Origin: DASUPK01 sp963763955
GTDB lineage: Bacteria > Actinomycetota > Thermoleophilia > Solirubrobacterales > 70-9
DNA length: 64,000 nucleotides
Assembly: GCA_963763955.1 (NCBI GenBank)
Contig: CAVXQP010000010.1
Coordinates: 1 to 64,000 of the forward strand
Direction: 5' to 3'
In this document: in pieces, positions 1 to 11,828 of the stretch
Numbering within the stretch: the first letter of the stretch is position 1
Layout of the letters: each line of letters opens with the position of its first letter
The notes under the pieces: generated by a model
Seen by the model: only the letters and a program-made list of their open reading frames with translations
The model's database searches: none
Told to the model about the DNA's origin: nothing
Position numbers and translations under genes: made by a program

Positions 1-254
1 TCCGGGTTGGCCCCCATCAACTGCCCGCCGACGGGATGTTCCTCATCGGTCACCTGAAGTCGCCGCTGATTTTTCTTCGAATGCCCGGCCGTGACGACAA
101 ATTGATCCAGCAGCACTTCGCACAGTGTGTACGGCGCGCCGAACCGGCGGGCAATGATCCGCATCGCCGCGTCGCTGTAGCCGGACAAGGCGGCTTGCAC
201 GACCGGAAAGCCGATGTCGATGTTGCCGATTTGCAAGCTGCGGCAGTGTGGAAT
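1..254 (-). CDS. dus: tRNA-dihydrouridine synthase, N-terminal part (runs off the window)
   Basis: Reading the minus strand from an ATT or nearby TTG codon gives IGNIDIGFPVVQAALSGYSD followed by AAMRIIARRFGA and EHPVGGQLMGANP. This matches the FMN-binding start of the Dus family (N-terminal beta strand, the SDxxxRxxxRRFGA segment, then the PxxxQLxGxxP strand). Dus enzymes reduce uridine to dihydrouridine in the tRNA D-loop. The reading frame begins only two bases after the zwf stop, so the two are probably co-transcribed. There is no ATG, so the true start may be hidden by an indel like those seen elsewhere in this half. Only about 84 residues are present. Confidence 0.7.
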   Translation of the reverse strand, partial: MPHCRSLQIGNIDIGFPVVQAALSGYSDAAMRIIARRFGAPYTLCEVLLDQFVVTAGHSKKNQRRLQVTDEEHPVGGQLMGANP

Positions 255-255
255 G

Positions 256-1732
256 TTAAGTGATGCTCATGACAAGCACCGGGCAGGTATCGAACCATTG
301 GCGGCCTTGCAGCGCCATCCATTCGCTCGATTCTTCCGGGCCCCACAGGCCCGGCTCGTACAGGTACAGAGTCGGTTTGCCTGTCGCTCTGCCAGGTCTG
401 CGAGATCGGATCGATGATGCTCCAGGCCAATTCCACTTCGTCGGCCCGCGAAAACAGGCTGGCGTCGCCGTGCAAGACGTCCAGCAGCAGCCGCTGGTAG
501 GCTTCGGGCATGCCGCCGGTGAACTCGCGCGGAAGTTGAAACTCAGATCGGTCAGCCGGAGCTTCATGCCGGCGTCGGGCACTTTGGTGTGGAAGTGCAG
601 CTGGATGCCCTCGGCCGGCTGCACCTGGATCACCAGCCGGTTCGACTCGAAGGCGCGCTCGCGGCCCGCCCTCGAAACATCATGTGCGGCGGCTGGCGGA
701 ACTGGATGACGATTTGCGTGGTGCGGCACGACATGGCCTTGCCGCTGCGCAGATAGAAACGGCACGCCCTGCCATCGCCAGTTGTCGATGTGCAGCTTGA
801 CGGCGCCGAAGGTGGCCGTTTCGCTGTCGGGCGGCACGCCCGGCTCGTCGCGATACTTGCGATATTGGCCGCGGATCGTGTCGGTGGCCACTGCCTCGGG
901 CTTCATGGCGCGGATCGGCCGCAGCACCTTCACCTTCTCGTCGCGGATGGCGTCGGCCTCGAACCGCGCCGGGGCCTCCATCGCCGTGAACGTCATCAGT
1001 TGCAGCAGGTGGTTCTGGAACATGTCGCGGAGCATGCCCACCGAGTCGTAATAGCCGGCGCGGTGGCCGACGGTCACGTCCTCGGCCGCCGTGATCTGCA
1101 CGTGGTCGATGTAGTTGCGGTTCCAGATCGGCTCGAAAATGCTGTTGGCGAACCGCAGCACCAGCATGTTCTGCACGGTTTCCTTGCCCAGGTAATGGTC
1201 GATGCGATAGACCTGCTGCTCGCGAAAGACCTGTGGACGGCTTCGTTCAGCTCCCGGGCGGTGGCCAGGTCGGTGCCGAACGGTTTTTCGATGACGATCG
1301 CGGCGCGGAGCCGTCGGTTTCTTCGGCCAGGCCGCTGGCGCCCAGTGCATTCGACGGCGGTTTCGTAAAGCTGCGGCGCGGTGGCCAGATAGTACACCCG
1401 CGTGGCCGGCTGCGCCTTCTCAATCTCGGCGAGCAGTTTCGCCAGCTTCGCGAAATCGCTCGGCGGTTTCCAGATCGCCCGGCTGGTAGTAGATCGACGG
1501 GGCGAATTGCTTTCCACGCCGCCGCGTCCCAATTCTTGCCGGCGAACTCTTGCGTCGTTCCGTCGAGCTTGTTCGCGCCACTCGTCGTGCGTGAACTGCG
1601 GTGCGCGAGAAGCCGACGATGTTGCGTCCCCTCCGGCAGCCGCTTCTTGCGATACAGCGAGAACAGCGCCGGAATCAGCTTGCGGCTGGTCAGATCGCCC
1701 GAGGCGCCGAAAATGACGATCGTGTGTGGCAT
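256..1732 (-). CDS. zwf: glucose-6-phosphate 1-dehydrogenase (frameshifted)
   Basis: First and rate-setting enzyme of the oxidative pentose phosphate pathway, oxidising glucose 6-phosphate with NAD(P)+. The N-terminus IVIFGASGDLTSRKLIPALF is the dinucleotide-binding GASGDL motif. The substrate and active-site signature RIDHYLGKETVQNM lies near 1,200 and the C-terminus ends YEPGLWGPEESSEW. The total span of about 490 codons is normal for the family. The protein is spread over all three minus frames, with breaks after LPEGT, around 1,500, near 1,230 and near 700-480, so several single-base indels are present. All expected blocks are in order, which argues for sequencing errors rather than loss of function. 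The start is the ATG at 1732 and the stop is TAA at 256-258. Confidence 0.9.
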
Positions 1733-1757
1733 CCGAGCACCTGCGATAATGTCACGA

Positions 1758-3391
<1,634 letters not shown>

Positions 3392-3472
3392 CAAGTATCA
3401 CCGCCGAGCAGCAGACGTTGACAACTACAAGCGCGTGGGTGACAGCGCGCTCGACCGAAGCCGCCCAACTAC

Positions 3473-4481
3473 TTACGGCAGCTGTAGCACTTCGGAGTTC
3501 GGTGCCGGTGCGCGTGGAAATCGCTTGCCAGATCACGCCGTTCACGCCGTCGGGCACAAAATGCACCGAGCCGTCGGCCAACAGCACATTCACGCCGCCC
3601 ACGTGCAAGCTCCTGCGCAGTGCGCCAGCCATAAACGGCCAACCGATCGGCGGCGGCCAGGCTGTCGCTGACGCAATCCAACGTGCTGGAGTTCGGCGTG
3701 CGATAGTGATTGTACATGGCGCAGCGGAATTCGCCGTTGGCCCAGGAAAACCCGCGCGGATCGGATAGATCCCACAGCACGCTTTGCGAGCAGGCGGTTT
3801 CGGTCACCGGCGCGGTGAAGGTGAATACGTAAACATAACGCGGATCGATCTGCGAGGCCGCTCGTTCCGAAGCGGCTGGATTGATGCCCAGGATGCTTTC
3901 CGACAAGGCCGCGGTCTTGCTCAGCCCGTTGGTGATTTGGCTGGTGCGGATTTGTGAATTGATGAAGAACAATCCGTCGGCTTGAAACGGCGTGCCGCCG
4001 CCGGCGCCGCTATCCGGCACGGCGGCGTAGTTCGTCGGGCCGAACGTGGTATTGATCGGCTGCGCTGCGCCGCCGTCGCTGGGGCAAAGAAATTCGCGCA
4101 CCACCTGCGCCACGCCCGCCCGATTTTGTGGAAACACGCTGAAGCCGTTGTTGTACAGCGGCACCGATCATGTCCAACATGTTGCGCACCGTCCGATTGC
4201 TCCATGTACGGCATCAGATGCGCCAGCGCCGACCAGCGATACAGCGCGTTGGGCGTGAGCGCGTTGTACTCGCGCGATTCGGAGCCTGGCGGCAGATGAT
4301 GCTTGGCCGATTCGTAATTGTGCATCGCCAAGCCAAGCTGCTTCAGCCGATTCAGGCAATCGGTGCGTCGGGCACTTTCGCGCGCCGAGCCGATGGCCGG
4401 CAGCAGCAGCGCCATCAGCACGCCGATGATGGCGATCACCACCAGCAATTCGACGAGCGTGAAGGCAGATCGGCTGCGCAT
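3473..4481 (-). CDS. DUF1559 prepilin-like secreted protein (frameshifted)
   Basis: The N-terminus MRSRSAFTLVELLVVIAIIG is a type IV pilin-type methylation signal (cleavage before FTLVELL) with its hydrophobic helix, followed by LLPAIGSARESARRTDC and NRLKQLGLAMHNYE. The C-terminal region contains the diagnostic GGVNVLLADGSVHFV motif of the DUF1559 family, which is greatly expanded in planctomycetes; its function is not established. At least one frameshift falls near 4,170 and one near 3,600. The most likely end is SEVLQLP with TAA at 3473, reached by one more shift. The length of about 335 residues is typical. Confidence 0.85.
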
Positions 4482-4511
4482 GACCGATCTTTGTTCCAGG
4501 GCGAATTCGGA

Positions 4512-5601
4512 TTAACGATTGCGGCCGCGGCGGCGCCGAGCAATTGGGCCCCCATCAGCATACCTAATCCGCCGGCCATCAACACCGCGGTGCCGGCTCG
4601 GGCACGGCAATCGCCGCCACCGGCTGGAAAACAGCGCCTTCCACTCCCGTGCCGGTGATAAAGCCCGGGGTCAGCACGGCCGCTGGCAAAGTTATAGATG
4701 TCGATCTGCCCTGGCGTCGGCGAGCCGGAGCCAGATTCGGTAATCAGCATGTTGCCGTCGCCCAGATCGTGCAGACCGGAGGGGAACGAAAGGCCGGTAA
4801 TCACCGTCGAGGGAATCAAGTTGCCGCAGCGAATCGTATCCGGCAACGGTGGCTCCAAGCTGATCGGCCACGAACAAAGTGCCATCGTGAAACAGCAATC
4901 CGCTGGCGCCGGGCGTGCCGGCAGCAAACACGCGTCGGCGTGGCGACAAATTCCGGATTGACAGTCGGGTGCCTTCGTGAATTTCAACACCTCGCCGGCA
5001 AACGTGGGCGGATGCAAATGCGCCGACATAAAGATTCCCGCTGCTGTCAAACGCCATGCCGCTGAAGGCCGGTATGATCGCTGCCCGTGCTCAGCGGATT
5101 ATTGGTGTCGCTCACGCAGCGCTCCCGTGAGCATCGTAGCGCTTGATCAAGTTGCCTTGGAACGGGCCGATATCGCCCAGCTCGCTGACGAACAGCGTAT
5201 TGCCGTCGGAAAGCAACTCCGCCGGGGCCATTCAGTCCGGAAGCGAACACGCCGCTCGACGATGCTGCCGCTATTGACCGGCGCGAAATTATTGTTCGGG
5301 ATCGTACACCAATATCTGCCCGTTGTTCGGCCCGGTGTTGTGATTGGCCACATACAGATATCCGTTGGGGCCAATCGTTAGCGCCGAGGGAATCGTCAAG
5401 CCGGTCACTACCGCGCTGATGAAATTGCCGCTGGCATCGAACGCATCGATTTGGCCGGTGCCGGGAACTTGCCCGTACGGATCGCCGTTGGTGTCGGCCA
5501 CCAGATAGGCGATCGGCGCGGCAATGGCCTGCGACGCCGCTCGATAAAATGAACGCCGAGCAAATACAAAATTGTGCGATTCGAGTTGGATGCAAATTCA
5601 T
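4512..5601 (-). CDS. PEP-CTERM secreted protein with NHL/SMP-30-like repeats (frameshifted)
   Basis: The body carries propeller-type repeats such as TGQIDAFDASGNFISAV, LTIGPNGYLYVANHN and MAFDSSGNLYVGAF, each a YVA/DxxGN-type blade. The C-terminus is a classic exosortase signal: VPEPGTAVLMAGGLGMLM followed, after a one-base shift in a run of G and C, by the basic tail PIARRRRGRNR and TAA at 4512. Exosortase substrates are exported and processed at the envelope. The start at 5601 is uncertain because the signal peptide region is frameshifted; the sequence continues as AAPIAYLVADTNGDPYG. The ligand is unknown. The homopolymer break inside the sorting signal illustrates the indel problem in this half. 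Confidence 0.75.
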
Positions 5602-5893
5602 GGAGCTGCCTGGAGCGAAACCGAAACGGGAGAACGACGAAATCCTTCAACGACACTGCGCCAGAGAAACCGCAGCAAAGCCGCGGTAAGGCGGTCGTTT
5701 TAAGCAGGTCTAAGATAAGCTGCTGAAGGAAAGTAGTGAGATCGGTGCGACGAGATTGCGAAACTGCAGTCAATCAATCTAACAAACAGTAAAATGACCT
5801 GCAACCAATCGGCAACGATCCTGCAAAGCTCTTCTTCCTACCGCCGCTAAATGGCAACACGACACGTTGCGTTAGCGCAGGAACTCACCGGAA
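5602..5893. other. intergenic region between divergent genes
   Basis: This stretch separates the minus-strand PEP-CTERM gene from the plus-strand NUDIX gene. It should hold promoters for both, but I see no consensus -35/-10 pair and no convincing small gene. The start of the PEP-CTERM gene may lie inside it. Confidence 0.4.
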
Positions 5894-6300
5894 ATGATGG
5901 AATCGGCAGGGCTGGTCGTGTATCGACGCAGAGGCGACCAGATCGAAGTGCTGCTGGTGCACCCCTCGGGCAACTACAACCGCCAAGCGCCGTGGAGCAT
6001 TCCCAAGGGTTTGCCCGATCAGGGCGAATCGCTGATCGACGCCGCCGTGCGCGAAACGAAAGAAGAAGCCGGCGTCGATGTCGACGTGAGCAAGCTCATG
6101 CCGCTGGGCCACGTCGAGTACACGCAGCAGCCGCAAACGAATCCACGCTTTCGCAGTCGACGGCCGCCGACGACGCCGCCCCGCAGCCGGCGTGTTGGGA
6201 AGTCGACCGCGCCGAGTTTCTGCCGCTCGACGAAGCCCGGCAGCTGATCCATCCCGATCAAGCGCCGTTTCTGGATCGCTTGCTTGAAATGTTGAAATAG
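5894..6300 (+). CDS. NUDIX hydrolase (one frameshift)
   Basis: NUDIX enzymes hydrolyse nucleoside diphosphates linked to another moiety, such as diadenosine polyphosphates or oxidised NTPs. The protein starts MESAGLVVYRRRG and contains IPKGLPDQGESLIDAAVRETKEEAGV, split here as IPKGLPDQGE...AAVRETKEEAGV. That gives the NUDIX box GX5EX7REUXEEXGU with its catalytic REXXEE. A shift near 6,100-6,160 moves the reading to the frame ending ACWEVDRAEFLPLDEARQL and FLDRLLEMLK with TAG at 6300. The length of about 134 residues is right for a small diadenosine-polyphosphate-type hydrolase, but the substrate cannot be told from sequence. It converges on the MFS gene downstream with almost no gap. Confidence 0.8.
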
Positions 6301-6315
6301 CCGCGTTCGCGGCAA

Positions 6316-7600
6316 TCAATTCTCGGCAGCTGCTGATCCGCGCCGTATCCTGCGCAAGATGCTTCGAGCCCAACAGCCAGAACACGCCGCTGAGGAACAT
6401 CGCCAGCGACACCGCCGCGAAGCCGGCGTTCATGTTGCCGCCGGTCAGATCGGAAATCCAACCGATCAACGGCGGCGAAATCACGTCGCCCAGCGCATGA
6501 ATGATGAAGATGTTCAGCGCAAAGGCCGAAGCGCGCACCGCCGGATTGGTCACGTTCGCCAAAATCGTGTTGCTCGGGCCCGTGTTGAAGAACAGGCAGA
6601 ACTCGGTGATGAAGATCAGCACCCAGGCGGCAGGGAAGGGCACGAACAGCGCCGCCAGAAACAGTGGCACCGCCAACATCATGCCCCAGCCGGAAACTAG
6701 AAAGTAGGAGCCGCCGAAACGCGATCGCAGTTTGTCGCCGGCCCAACCGCCGGCCAGCGTCGAAATCAAGCCCGCCACGGCCGTGATCGCGCCGAACGTG
6801 AAGGCGACATGTTCCAAATCACCAGCATGGCGGAACGTGTGCACGTAGTCGGGCATCCAGTACGCCAAGCCGCCGACGGCGAACGTCATCAGCGTCATGC
6901 CGATCGTGTTGTAGATGTACGAAGGCGTTGTCAGGATCGCGCGGTAATCGGCCCAAGTGGCGGAGCGTCTGAATTATTGGGCGATAGTCTTCGGTGCGAC
7001 GGCTCGCGCATCATCAGGGCCAGCACGCCCAAGAATAATTCCCGGCGGCAGCGACAGATAAAACGCCCACCGCCAGCTCCAGATGCTCCGCCACCACGCC
7101 CCCCAGCGTGTAGCCCAAGGCGCTGCCGACCGGCATCGCCAGATAAAACCACGCCAGCACTCGGCCGCGCCGCTCGACCGGATACAAATCGGAAATGATC
7201 GTCGGCGCCACCGGCCCGTACGCCGCCTCGCCGACGCCGACGAACATGCGCGTGATCAGCAGCGCCATGATACGTCATCGCCAGCCCGGATGCTCCCGAC
7301 GCCAGGCTCCAAGCAATCACGCCGCCGGCAACAATCAACCACCGCGACCAGCGATCCGCCAGCCAACCGAACAGCGGCGCGGCAATCAGATACGAAACCA
7401 AAAACGCCTGCGCCAAGAAACCCAAGCTTCGCATCGACGTTCGTCGACAGCGGCTGTAAAAAATTCCTGCGCAACCGCGGCACCACCGCCGCCAACACAT
7501 AGCGATCGATGTAATTAAACAGATTGATCGCCAGCAGCAGCGCCAACGACCAGCGCGCCATGCTGATCGACGATCTGGAGTTAGCATGCGGCGACGACAT
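6316..7600 (-). CDS. MFS transporter (frameshifted)
   Basis: Twelve-helix major facilitator of the spinster/sugar-phosphate type. The N-terminus is MARWSLALLLAINLFNYIDR. The frame then moves through a segment with RMFVGVGEAAYGPVAP and ISDLYPVERRGRVLAWFYLAM, which is the conserved loop 2-3/helix 4 region with D...RRGR. It finishes in a long C-terminal half rich in membrane helices (LISTLAGGWAGDKLRSRFGG, FCLFFNTGPSNTILANVTNP, VISPPLIGWISDLTGG). The start is ATG 7600, just before a basic, Ser-rich cytoplasmic leader. The exact stop is unclear; TGA at 6316 in a shifted frame is likely. The substrate is unknown. Confidence 0.8.
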
Positions 7601-7679
7601 CGCGAAGGAACGTTCGCCCTGGATAAGGAACCGCAACGACTGCGAGCAGACTACACCATTTGCCAAGGCGCGTGAATTC

Positions 7680-8048
7680 CTATTTCGTTCGCTGCTCAAT
7701 TGCAGCGCGAACTTCCGGCAGCGGGTAGTCGATGATCGGCAGATCGAGCCCGGCGATTTCTTTCAGCCGCCGCCAGCCGCGGGTGACCAGCGATTGCCGC
7801 TCGCGCACATAGTTGGCGTCGAGCTGGCGCTTGTCGAATTCGCCTTCGACCACCACCGGTTCGAAATCGTCGTCCACGATGAACTGCGCCAGCACCGGAT
7901 TGCAGCGGATGTGCCGCTCGCGCAGCGTGTGCAGCGTTTCGGGATCGACTTCGCCGATCACGTAGCGCAGATACAGATCGCTGTCGGTGATCTCCGCCAC
8001 GTCACCGCCGCAAACGTCGCACAGATAACCTTCTTCACATTTGGCCAT
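7680..8048 (-). CDS. conserved hypothetical protein with CxxC motif, 122 aa
   Basis: One of the few intact genes in this half. It begins MAKCEEGYLCDVCGGDVAEI, with a CxxC pair that could form half of a zinc site, and continues into a mostly alpha/beta acidic protein (VIGEVDPETLHTLRERHI, IVDDDFEPVVVEGEFDKR). It ends EVRAAIEQRTK. It has no signal peptide or membrane segment, so it is probably cytoplasmic. I do not recognise a characterised family. It lies between the MFS gene and dapB on the same strand, 52 bases downstream of dapB. Confidence 0.7.
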   Translation of the reverse strand: MAKCEEGYLCDVCGGDVAEITDSDLYLRYVIGEVDPETLHTLRERHIRCNPVLAQFIVDDDFEPVVVEGEFDKRQLDANYVRERQSLVTRGWRRLKEIAGLDLPIIDYPLPEVRAAIEQRTK

Positions 8049-8100
8049 GGAATCACAGGGTCAGATGAGAGCGAGGGCGAATTTCTCCCCTACTGCACTG

Positions 8101-8911
8101 TCATAATCCCAGCACGTCGCTCATGCTGTACAGCCCGGCCGGCTTGCCGGCAAGAAATTTCGCAGCCGCCAGCGCGCCGTGAGCATAGCAATCGCGGTTG
8201 GTGGCGCGCACCGAAAGTTCCAGCGTCTCGCCCAGCAGGCCGAACACGATCGTGTGCTCGCCGGGATTGTCGCCGGTGCGCACCGCATGGTAGCGCAATC
8301 TCATTGTGCGGCCGCTGGCCCGGGCGGCCTTCGCGGCCGTGCGCGATGTTTGGTGATCCCCATCGCGTCGCCGATGATCTGGCCGAATTTCAGCGCCGTG
8401 CCGCTGGGGGCATCTTCCTTGAAGCGATGATGCCGTTCGATGATTTCCACATCCGCGCCGCTGGGATGATCGCGCAGCGCGCGGCCGGCAATCTCCGCCA
8501 GCTTCATCGCCACATTCACTGCCAGGCTCATGCTCGGCGACCACAGCAGCGGAATCGATTTCGGCCGCTTCGCGCACCGCCAATTGCTGCCCGGCATCCA
8601 AGCCGGTGGTGGCGACGACCAGCGGAATTTTTTTCTCGAGGCACGTTTTCAAAATCGCCATCGTGCCGGCGGGAACGGAAAAATCGATCACCACGTCGAC
8701 CGGCGCGGAAAGTGATGCGGCCAGCGGCACATCGATCGGCCCAACGCCGGCGATCGCTCCGGCATCTTGGCCCAGCTTCGGATGCCCGGCCGATTCCAGC
8801 GCGGCAACGATTTTCAAGTTCGCTGATCGGCCGACACCCAGCGCAATCAACCGCTGGCCCATGCGGCCGGCGGCCCCGTGAATGGCGATTTTGATGAGGA
8901 GAGGCGGGCAT
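8101..8911 (-). CDS. dapB: 4-hydroxy-tetrahydrodipicolinate reductase (frameshifted)
   Basis: Reduces 4-hydroxy-tetrahydrodipicolinate in lysine and diaminopimelate synthesis. The N-terminal Rossmann motif IAIHGAAGRMGQRLIAL is split by a one-base shift just after the ATG at 8911. It continues PVDVVIDFSVPAGTMAIL and VVATTGLDAGQQ. The catalytic and substrate segment VEIIERHHRFKEDAPSGTAL (HHxxKxDAPSGTA) is in a second frame near 8,440. The C-terminus LRYHAVRTGDNPGEHTI...ELSVRATNRDCYA, ending SMSDVLGL, is back in the first frame. About 265 residues, as expected. It is followed by the 122-aa gene and preceded by thrC, so two aspartate-pathway genes lie side by side. Confidence 0.9.
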
Positions 8912-8952
8912 GATTGTCGTTCGCTCGATGCGACCCGACTGACATCGTCGGG

Positions 8953-10358
8953 CTAACTGTAAAGTTGGATGGCTTTGATGATTTCGTCGAGATCGTTGTT
9001 CACCGACACGGCGCGGTTGGCAAACGCGGCACGCTTCACGCCGCGGCTGCCGAGCACTTTGTTGAACTGTTCTTGATCGGTCGTGTGATACGCCACGGTG
9101 GCCGTCGGGTCTTTCAGTTGATGGCCGGTCAGAATGCACACCACGCGCTCGTCGCGGCCAATCACGCCTTCGGCCACCAGGTTCTTCGCGCCGGCCACGC
9201 TGGCCGCGCTGGCCGGTTCGCAGCCCAAGCCGCCGGCGCCGACCTGCGCCTTGGCGTCGAGAATTTCTTGCTCGGTCACTTCGCGCACCACGCCGTCGCA
9301 CACATCCAAGGCACGCAAACACTTCTCCAGGTTCACGGGGCGATTGATTTCGATGGCGCTGGCGATGGTGTCGGCCCGGCGGTGCGCGGCATCCAGCTCG
9401 GCGTAATAGTCATTGACGATTTCGTTCATCCGGCCGCCCGCCGTTCCAGCGCAGCCCGCGGCGCTCGTAACAGTTCGTACAGCGTATTGGCGCCGGCGGC
9501 ATTGATCACGGCCAGCCGCGGAATGCGATCGATCAGCCCCAGCTCTTTCAACTCGGAAAACGCTTTGCCAAACGCGCTGGAGTTGCCCAGGTTTCCGCCG
9601 GGCACCACGATCCAATCGGGCACTTCCCAGCCGCAGCGCCTCCAGCACGCGGAACATGATCGTCTTCTGCCCTTCCAGCCGGAACGGATTGACGCTGTTG
9701 ACCAGGTAGATTCCCAACTGCGCGGAAACTTCTTTGACGCGCTGCATGGCGTCGTCGAAATCGCCGGCAATCTGCACGGTCAGCGCGCCGTAATCCAGCG
9801 CCTGCGAAAGCTTGCCGTACGAAATCTTTCCCGAGCCGATGAAGATGATCGCCCTTCATCAACCGCGTGACGGCACAATACAGAGCCAGCGAGGCGCTGG
9901 TGTTGCCGGTCGAAGCGCAAGCGGCGCGCTTGGCGCCGACCATGCGGGCATGGGTGAACGCCGCCGACATGCCGTTGTCTTTGAAGCTGCCCGAGGGATT
10001 CATCCCTTCGTATTGCAGAAACAGTTGGCCGCGATCGAGGCCCACGAATTTGCCGACCGCCGCTGCGTTTTGCAGCAGCGTTTGGCCTTCGCCGATGGTG
10101 ACCGCCATTTCCGGCGGCGCGAACGGCAGCAGTTCGCGGAACCGCCACACGCCGCTGAAAGCACAGCGGCTCGTGCCGGCGCGACCATTTGCTTTCGAAC
10201 CACTTCAGCGCGCTCGGCGGGCGCAGCCGGTCCCAATCGTACGCCACATCGAGCAAGTGGCCGCACTGGCAGGCCACGCGCACTTCGTCCACGCCGTAAG
10301 TCGTCCCGCAGTCGGGCGAAACGCACCGCTGGAAGGCAACGTCGGTTTTCGAAACCAC
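8953..10358 (-). CDS. thrC: threonine synthase (frameshifted)
   Basis: PLP enzyme converting O-phosphohomoserine to threonine. The N-terminus has a zinc-ribbon-like piece CVSPDCGTTYGV...CQCGHLLDV. Next come FAPPEMAVTIGEGQTLL and the PLP-lysine segment EGMNPSGSFKDNGMSAAF, then the CASTGNTSASLALYC loop, IGSGKISYGK-type sequence near 9,830, and the C-terminal AEGVIGRDERVVCILTGHQLKD. The frame changes near 10,170, 9,850, 9,640 and 9,440. Length of about 465 codons fits the long class of bacterial ThrC. It is directly upstream of dapB on the same strand. Confidence 0.88.
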
Positions 10359-10527
10359 GCTAATGATTCACGCCTTATGTGATGCAAGTGCGGAATCGAA
10401 GCCCAAACATTTTAGTCTAGATTAGCTAGCGACAATCCGGAAGCCGAAAGGGGGATGACGCGCCAGTCGCGGCAATCGCACCAGATGGTTCCGATCTGCG
10501 CCTGTCGAGCCGGCGAATACCGGACCT

Positions 10528-10556
10528 TTGACACCCTGTGGCAGGGCATCTATAAT
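10528..10556 (+). promoter_or_regulatory. consensus sigma-70 promoter for the DksA-like gene
   Basis: TTGACA at 10528-10533 and TATAAT at 10551-10556 are separated by exactly 17 bases, a perfect housekeeping promoter. It points at the DksA/TraR-like gene 63 bases downstream. A GC-rich hairpin-like CCCTG...CAGGG sits in the spacer. Confidence 0.75.
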
Positions 10557-10618
10557 CGCAGGTCTGTCAGCACTGAACCGGTCCTCCCCAGAGGTTTCAC
10601 CGCTCGGAGATACGAACG

Positions 10619-10993
10619 ATGAAGAAGGCTGAGACGAAGGAATACAAGGAATTATTGGTGTCGTTGCGGGCACGCCTGCGGGGGGACGTGAACCAGTTGG
10701 CCGATGCGGCACTGAAGAAGAATCGCGCGGAAGCCAACGGCGATTTGTCGAGCATGCCGATCCACATGGCCGATCTGGGCAGCGACAATTTCGAGCAGGA
10801 ATTTACCCTCAGCCTGATGGAGAACGAGGAGGGCACGTTGACGGCCGTCGAGGCGGCGCTGGAACGCATCGAAGCCGGCACCTACGGCGACTGCGAAGAG
10901 TGCGGCGCGAAAATTCCCAAATCGCGCTTGCAGGCCATCCCTTACACGGCCCTGTGCGTGAAGTGCGCCTCGGCGATGGAAGCCAAGGGCTAA
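10619..10993 (+). CDS. DksA/TraR-type C4 zinc finger protein, 124 aa
   Basis: Intact. An N-terminal coiled-coil (KEYKELLVSLRARLRGDVNQ and the stretch to EAALERIEAGTYG) is followed by a C-terminal C4 zinc finger CEECGAKIPKSRLQAIPYTALCVKC, given here by its key residues C-x2-C-x17-C-x2-C. DksA family members enter the RNA polymerase secondary channel and change promoter kinetics, usually together with ppGpp. The coiled-coil tip Asp-x-x-Asp of true DksA is not obvious (SSMPIHMADLGSD is in its place), so it is best called DksA/TraR-like. It is preceded by a consensus promoter, implying high expression. Confidence 0.85.
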   Translation: MKKAETKEYKELLVSLRARLRGDVNQLADAALKKNRAEANGDLSSMPIHMADLGSDNFEQEFTLSLMENEEGTLTAVEAALERIEAGTYGDCEECGAKIPKSRLQAIPYTALCVKCASAMEAKG

Positions 10994-11000
10994 GCAAGCG

Positions 11001-11086
11001 GCAATTAGCGGCTAGCCGGAACTCCGATTGCGTGAGCCTAGGGATTGCTGATATTTTTTGTCGGCTGGTTGCCGATCGCTAATTGC
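11001..11086. repeat. intergenic inverted repeat between the DksA-like gene and lspA
   Basis: GCAATTAGCG at 11001-11010 is exactly reverse-complemented as CGCTAATTGC at 11077-11086. Related words containing ATTAGC and GCGAC occur in other gaps of this half (near 10,425, 27,905 and 28,885). The pair could fold as a long hairpin in the lspA leader, or be two copies of a short interspersed repeat. Confidence 0.5.
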
Positions 11087-11129
11087 TAGTCGCTTCGTTC
11101 CGCGAGATCACGGATGGCTGGAAATTCCT

Positions 11130-11765
11130 GTGCCGCTTTCGCGATTGCTCTTGTTTCTCGCGCTGGCCGCCGGCGGCTGTGCCATCGATCTGGCCAGCAA
11201 GCACTGGATCTTTGCGGAGCTGTCGAAACAGGGACCGCAGTCGTTCGATGGCGCAACCATCGTGCTCGTGCCCGGCATTTTCAGCCTCACCACCAGCGTC
11301 AACGAAGGGGCACTGTTCGGCCTGGGCCACGGCATGACCTGGGCATTTGCCGCTCTGTCGATGCTGGCCGCGGCCGGCATCATCTATTGGCTGTTCCTGG
11401 CCGGCGGGGCCACGGGACTTGTGGCTGACGTGTCGCTGGGACTGGTCATGGGCGGCATCTTCGGAAATCTTTACGATCGCCTCGGACTGCCCGGGCTGAC
11501 ATGGCATGTGGCCACCGCCACGCATCAAGCCGGCGACCGTGTATATGCAGTTCGCGACTGGATGCACTTCGAAATCCGCTCCATCGGCTTCGATTGGCCG
11601 GTCTTCAACATCGCCGACAGCCTGTTGGTCGTCGGCGCCGCCATGCTGTTTTGGCATGCTCTATGGCGGGAACGCCGGCGGCAGGCCGAGGCGGTGCCGC
11701 AGGCCGCCTCGCCGGGCAAGCAGCTAGCTAAGTTGACCCGACCGGCTCACACGTCGGCCTTCTGA
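11130..11765 (+). CDS. lspA: lipoprotein signal peptidase II
   Basis: Aspartyl protease that removes signal peptides from lipoproteins after lipidation. Four hydrophobic segments are visible (LLLFLALAAGGCAIDLASK, WAFAALSMLAAAGIIYWLFL, VADVSLGLVMGGIFGN, VFNIADSLLVVGAAMLFWHAL). The two catalytic Asp motifs are GGIFGNLYDRL and FNIADS. The frame is open from upstream; GTG at 11130 (VPLSRLLLFLAL) gives a sensible cytoplasmic start. About 211 residues. It serves lipoproteins such as the OmpA-domain protein near 28 kb. Intact, unlike most long genes around it. Confidence 0.9.
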   Translation: MPLSRLLLFLALAAGGCAIDLASKHWIFAELSKQGPQSFDGATIVLVPGIFSLTTSVNEGALFGLGHGMTWAFAALSMLAAAGIIYWLFLAGGATGLVADVSLGLVMGGIFGNLYDRLGLPGLTWHVATATHQAGDRVYAVRDWMHFEIRSIGFDWPVFNIADSLLVVGAAMLFWHALWRERRRQAEAVPQAASPGKQLAKLTRPAHTSAF

Positions 11766-11799
11766 GCCAACATCGTGCTTCCACTTCGGGCGGAAATAT

Positions 11800-11828
11800 T
11801 TGACATTCTGCAGCGGGGTGGATAGTAT
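11800..11828 (+). promoter_or_regulatory. strong promoter without an obvious gene
   Basis: TTGACA at 11800-11805 and TAGTAT at 11823-11828 have a 17-base spacer. The promoter points into a 330-base stretch with no convincing protein before the Rrf2 gene. It may drive an RNA or a long rrf2 leader. Confidence 0.55.
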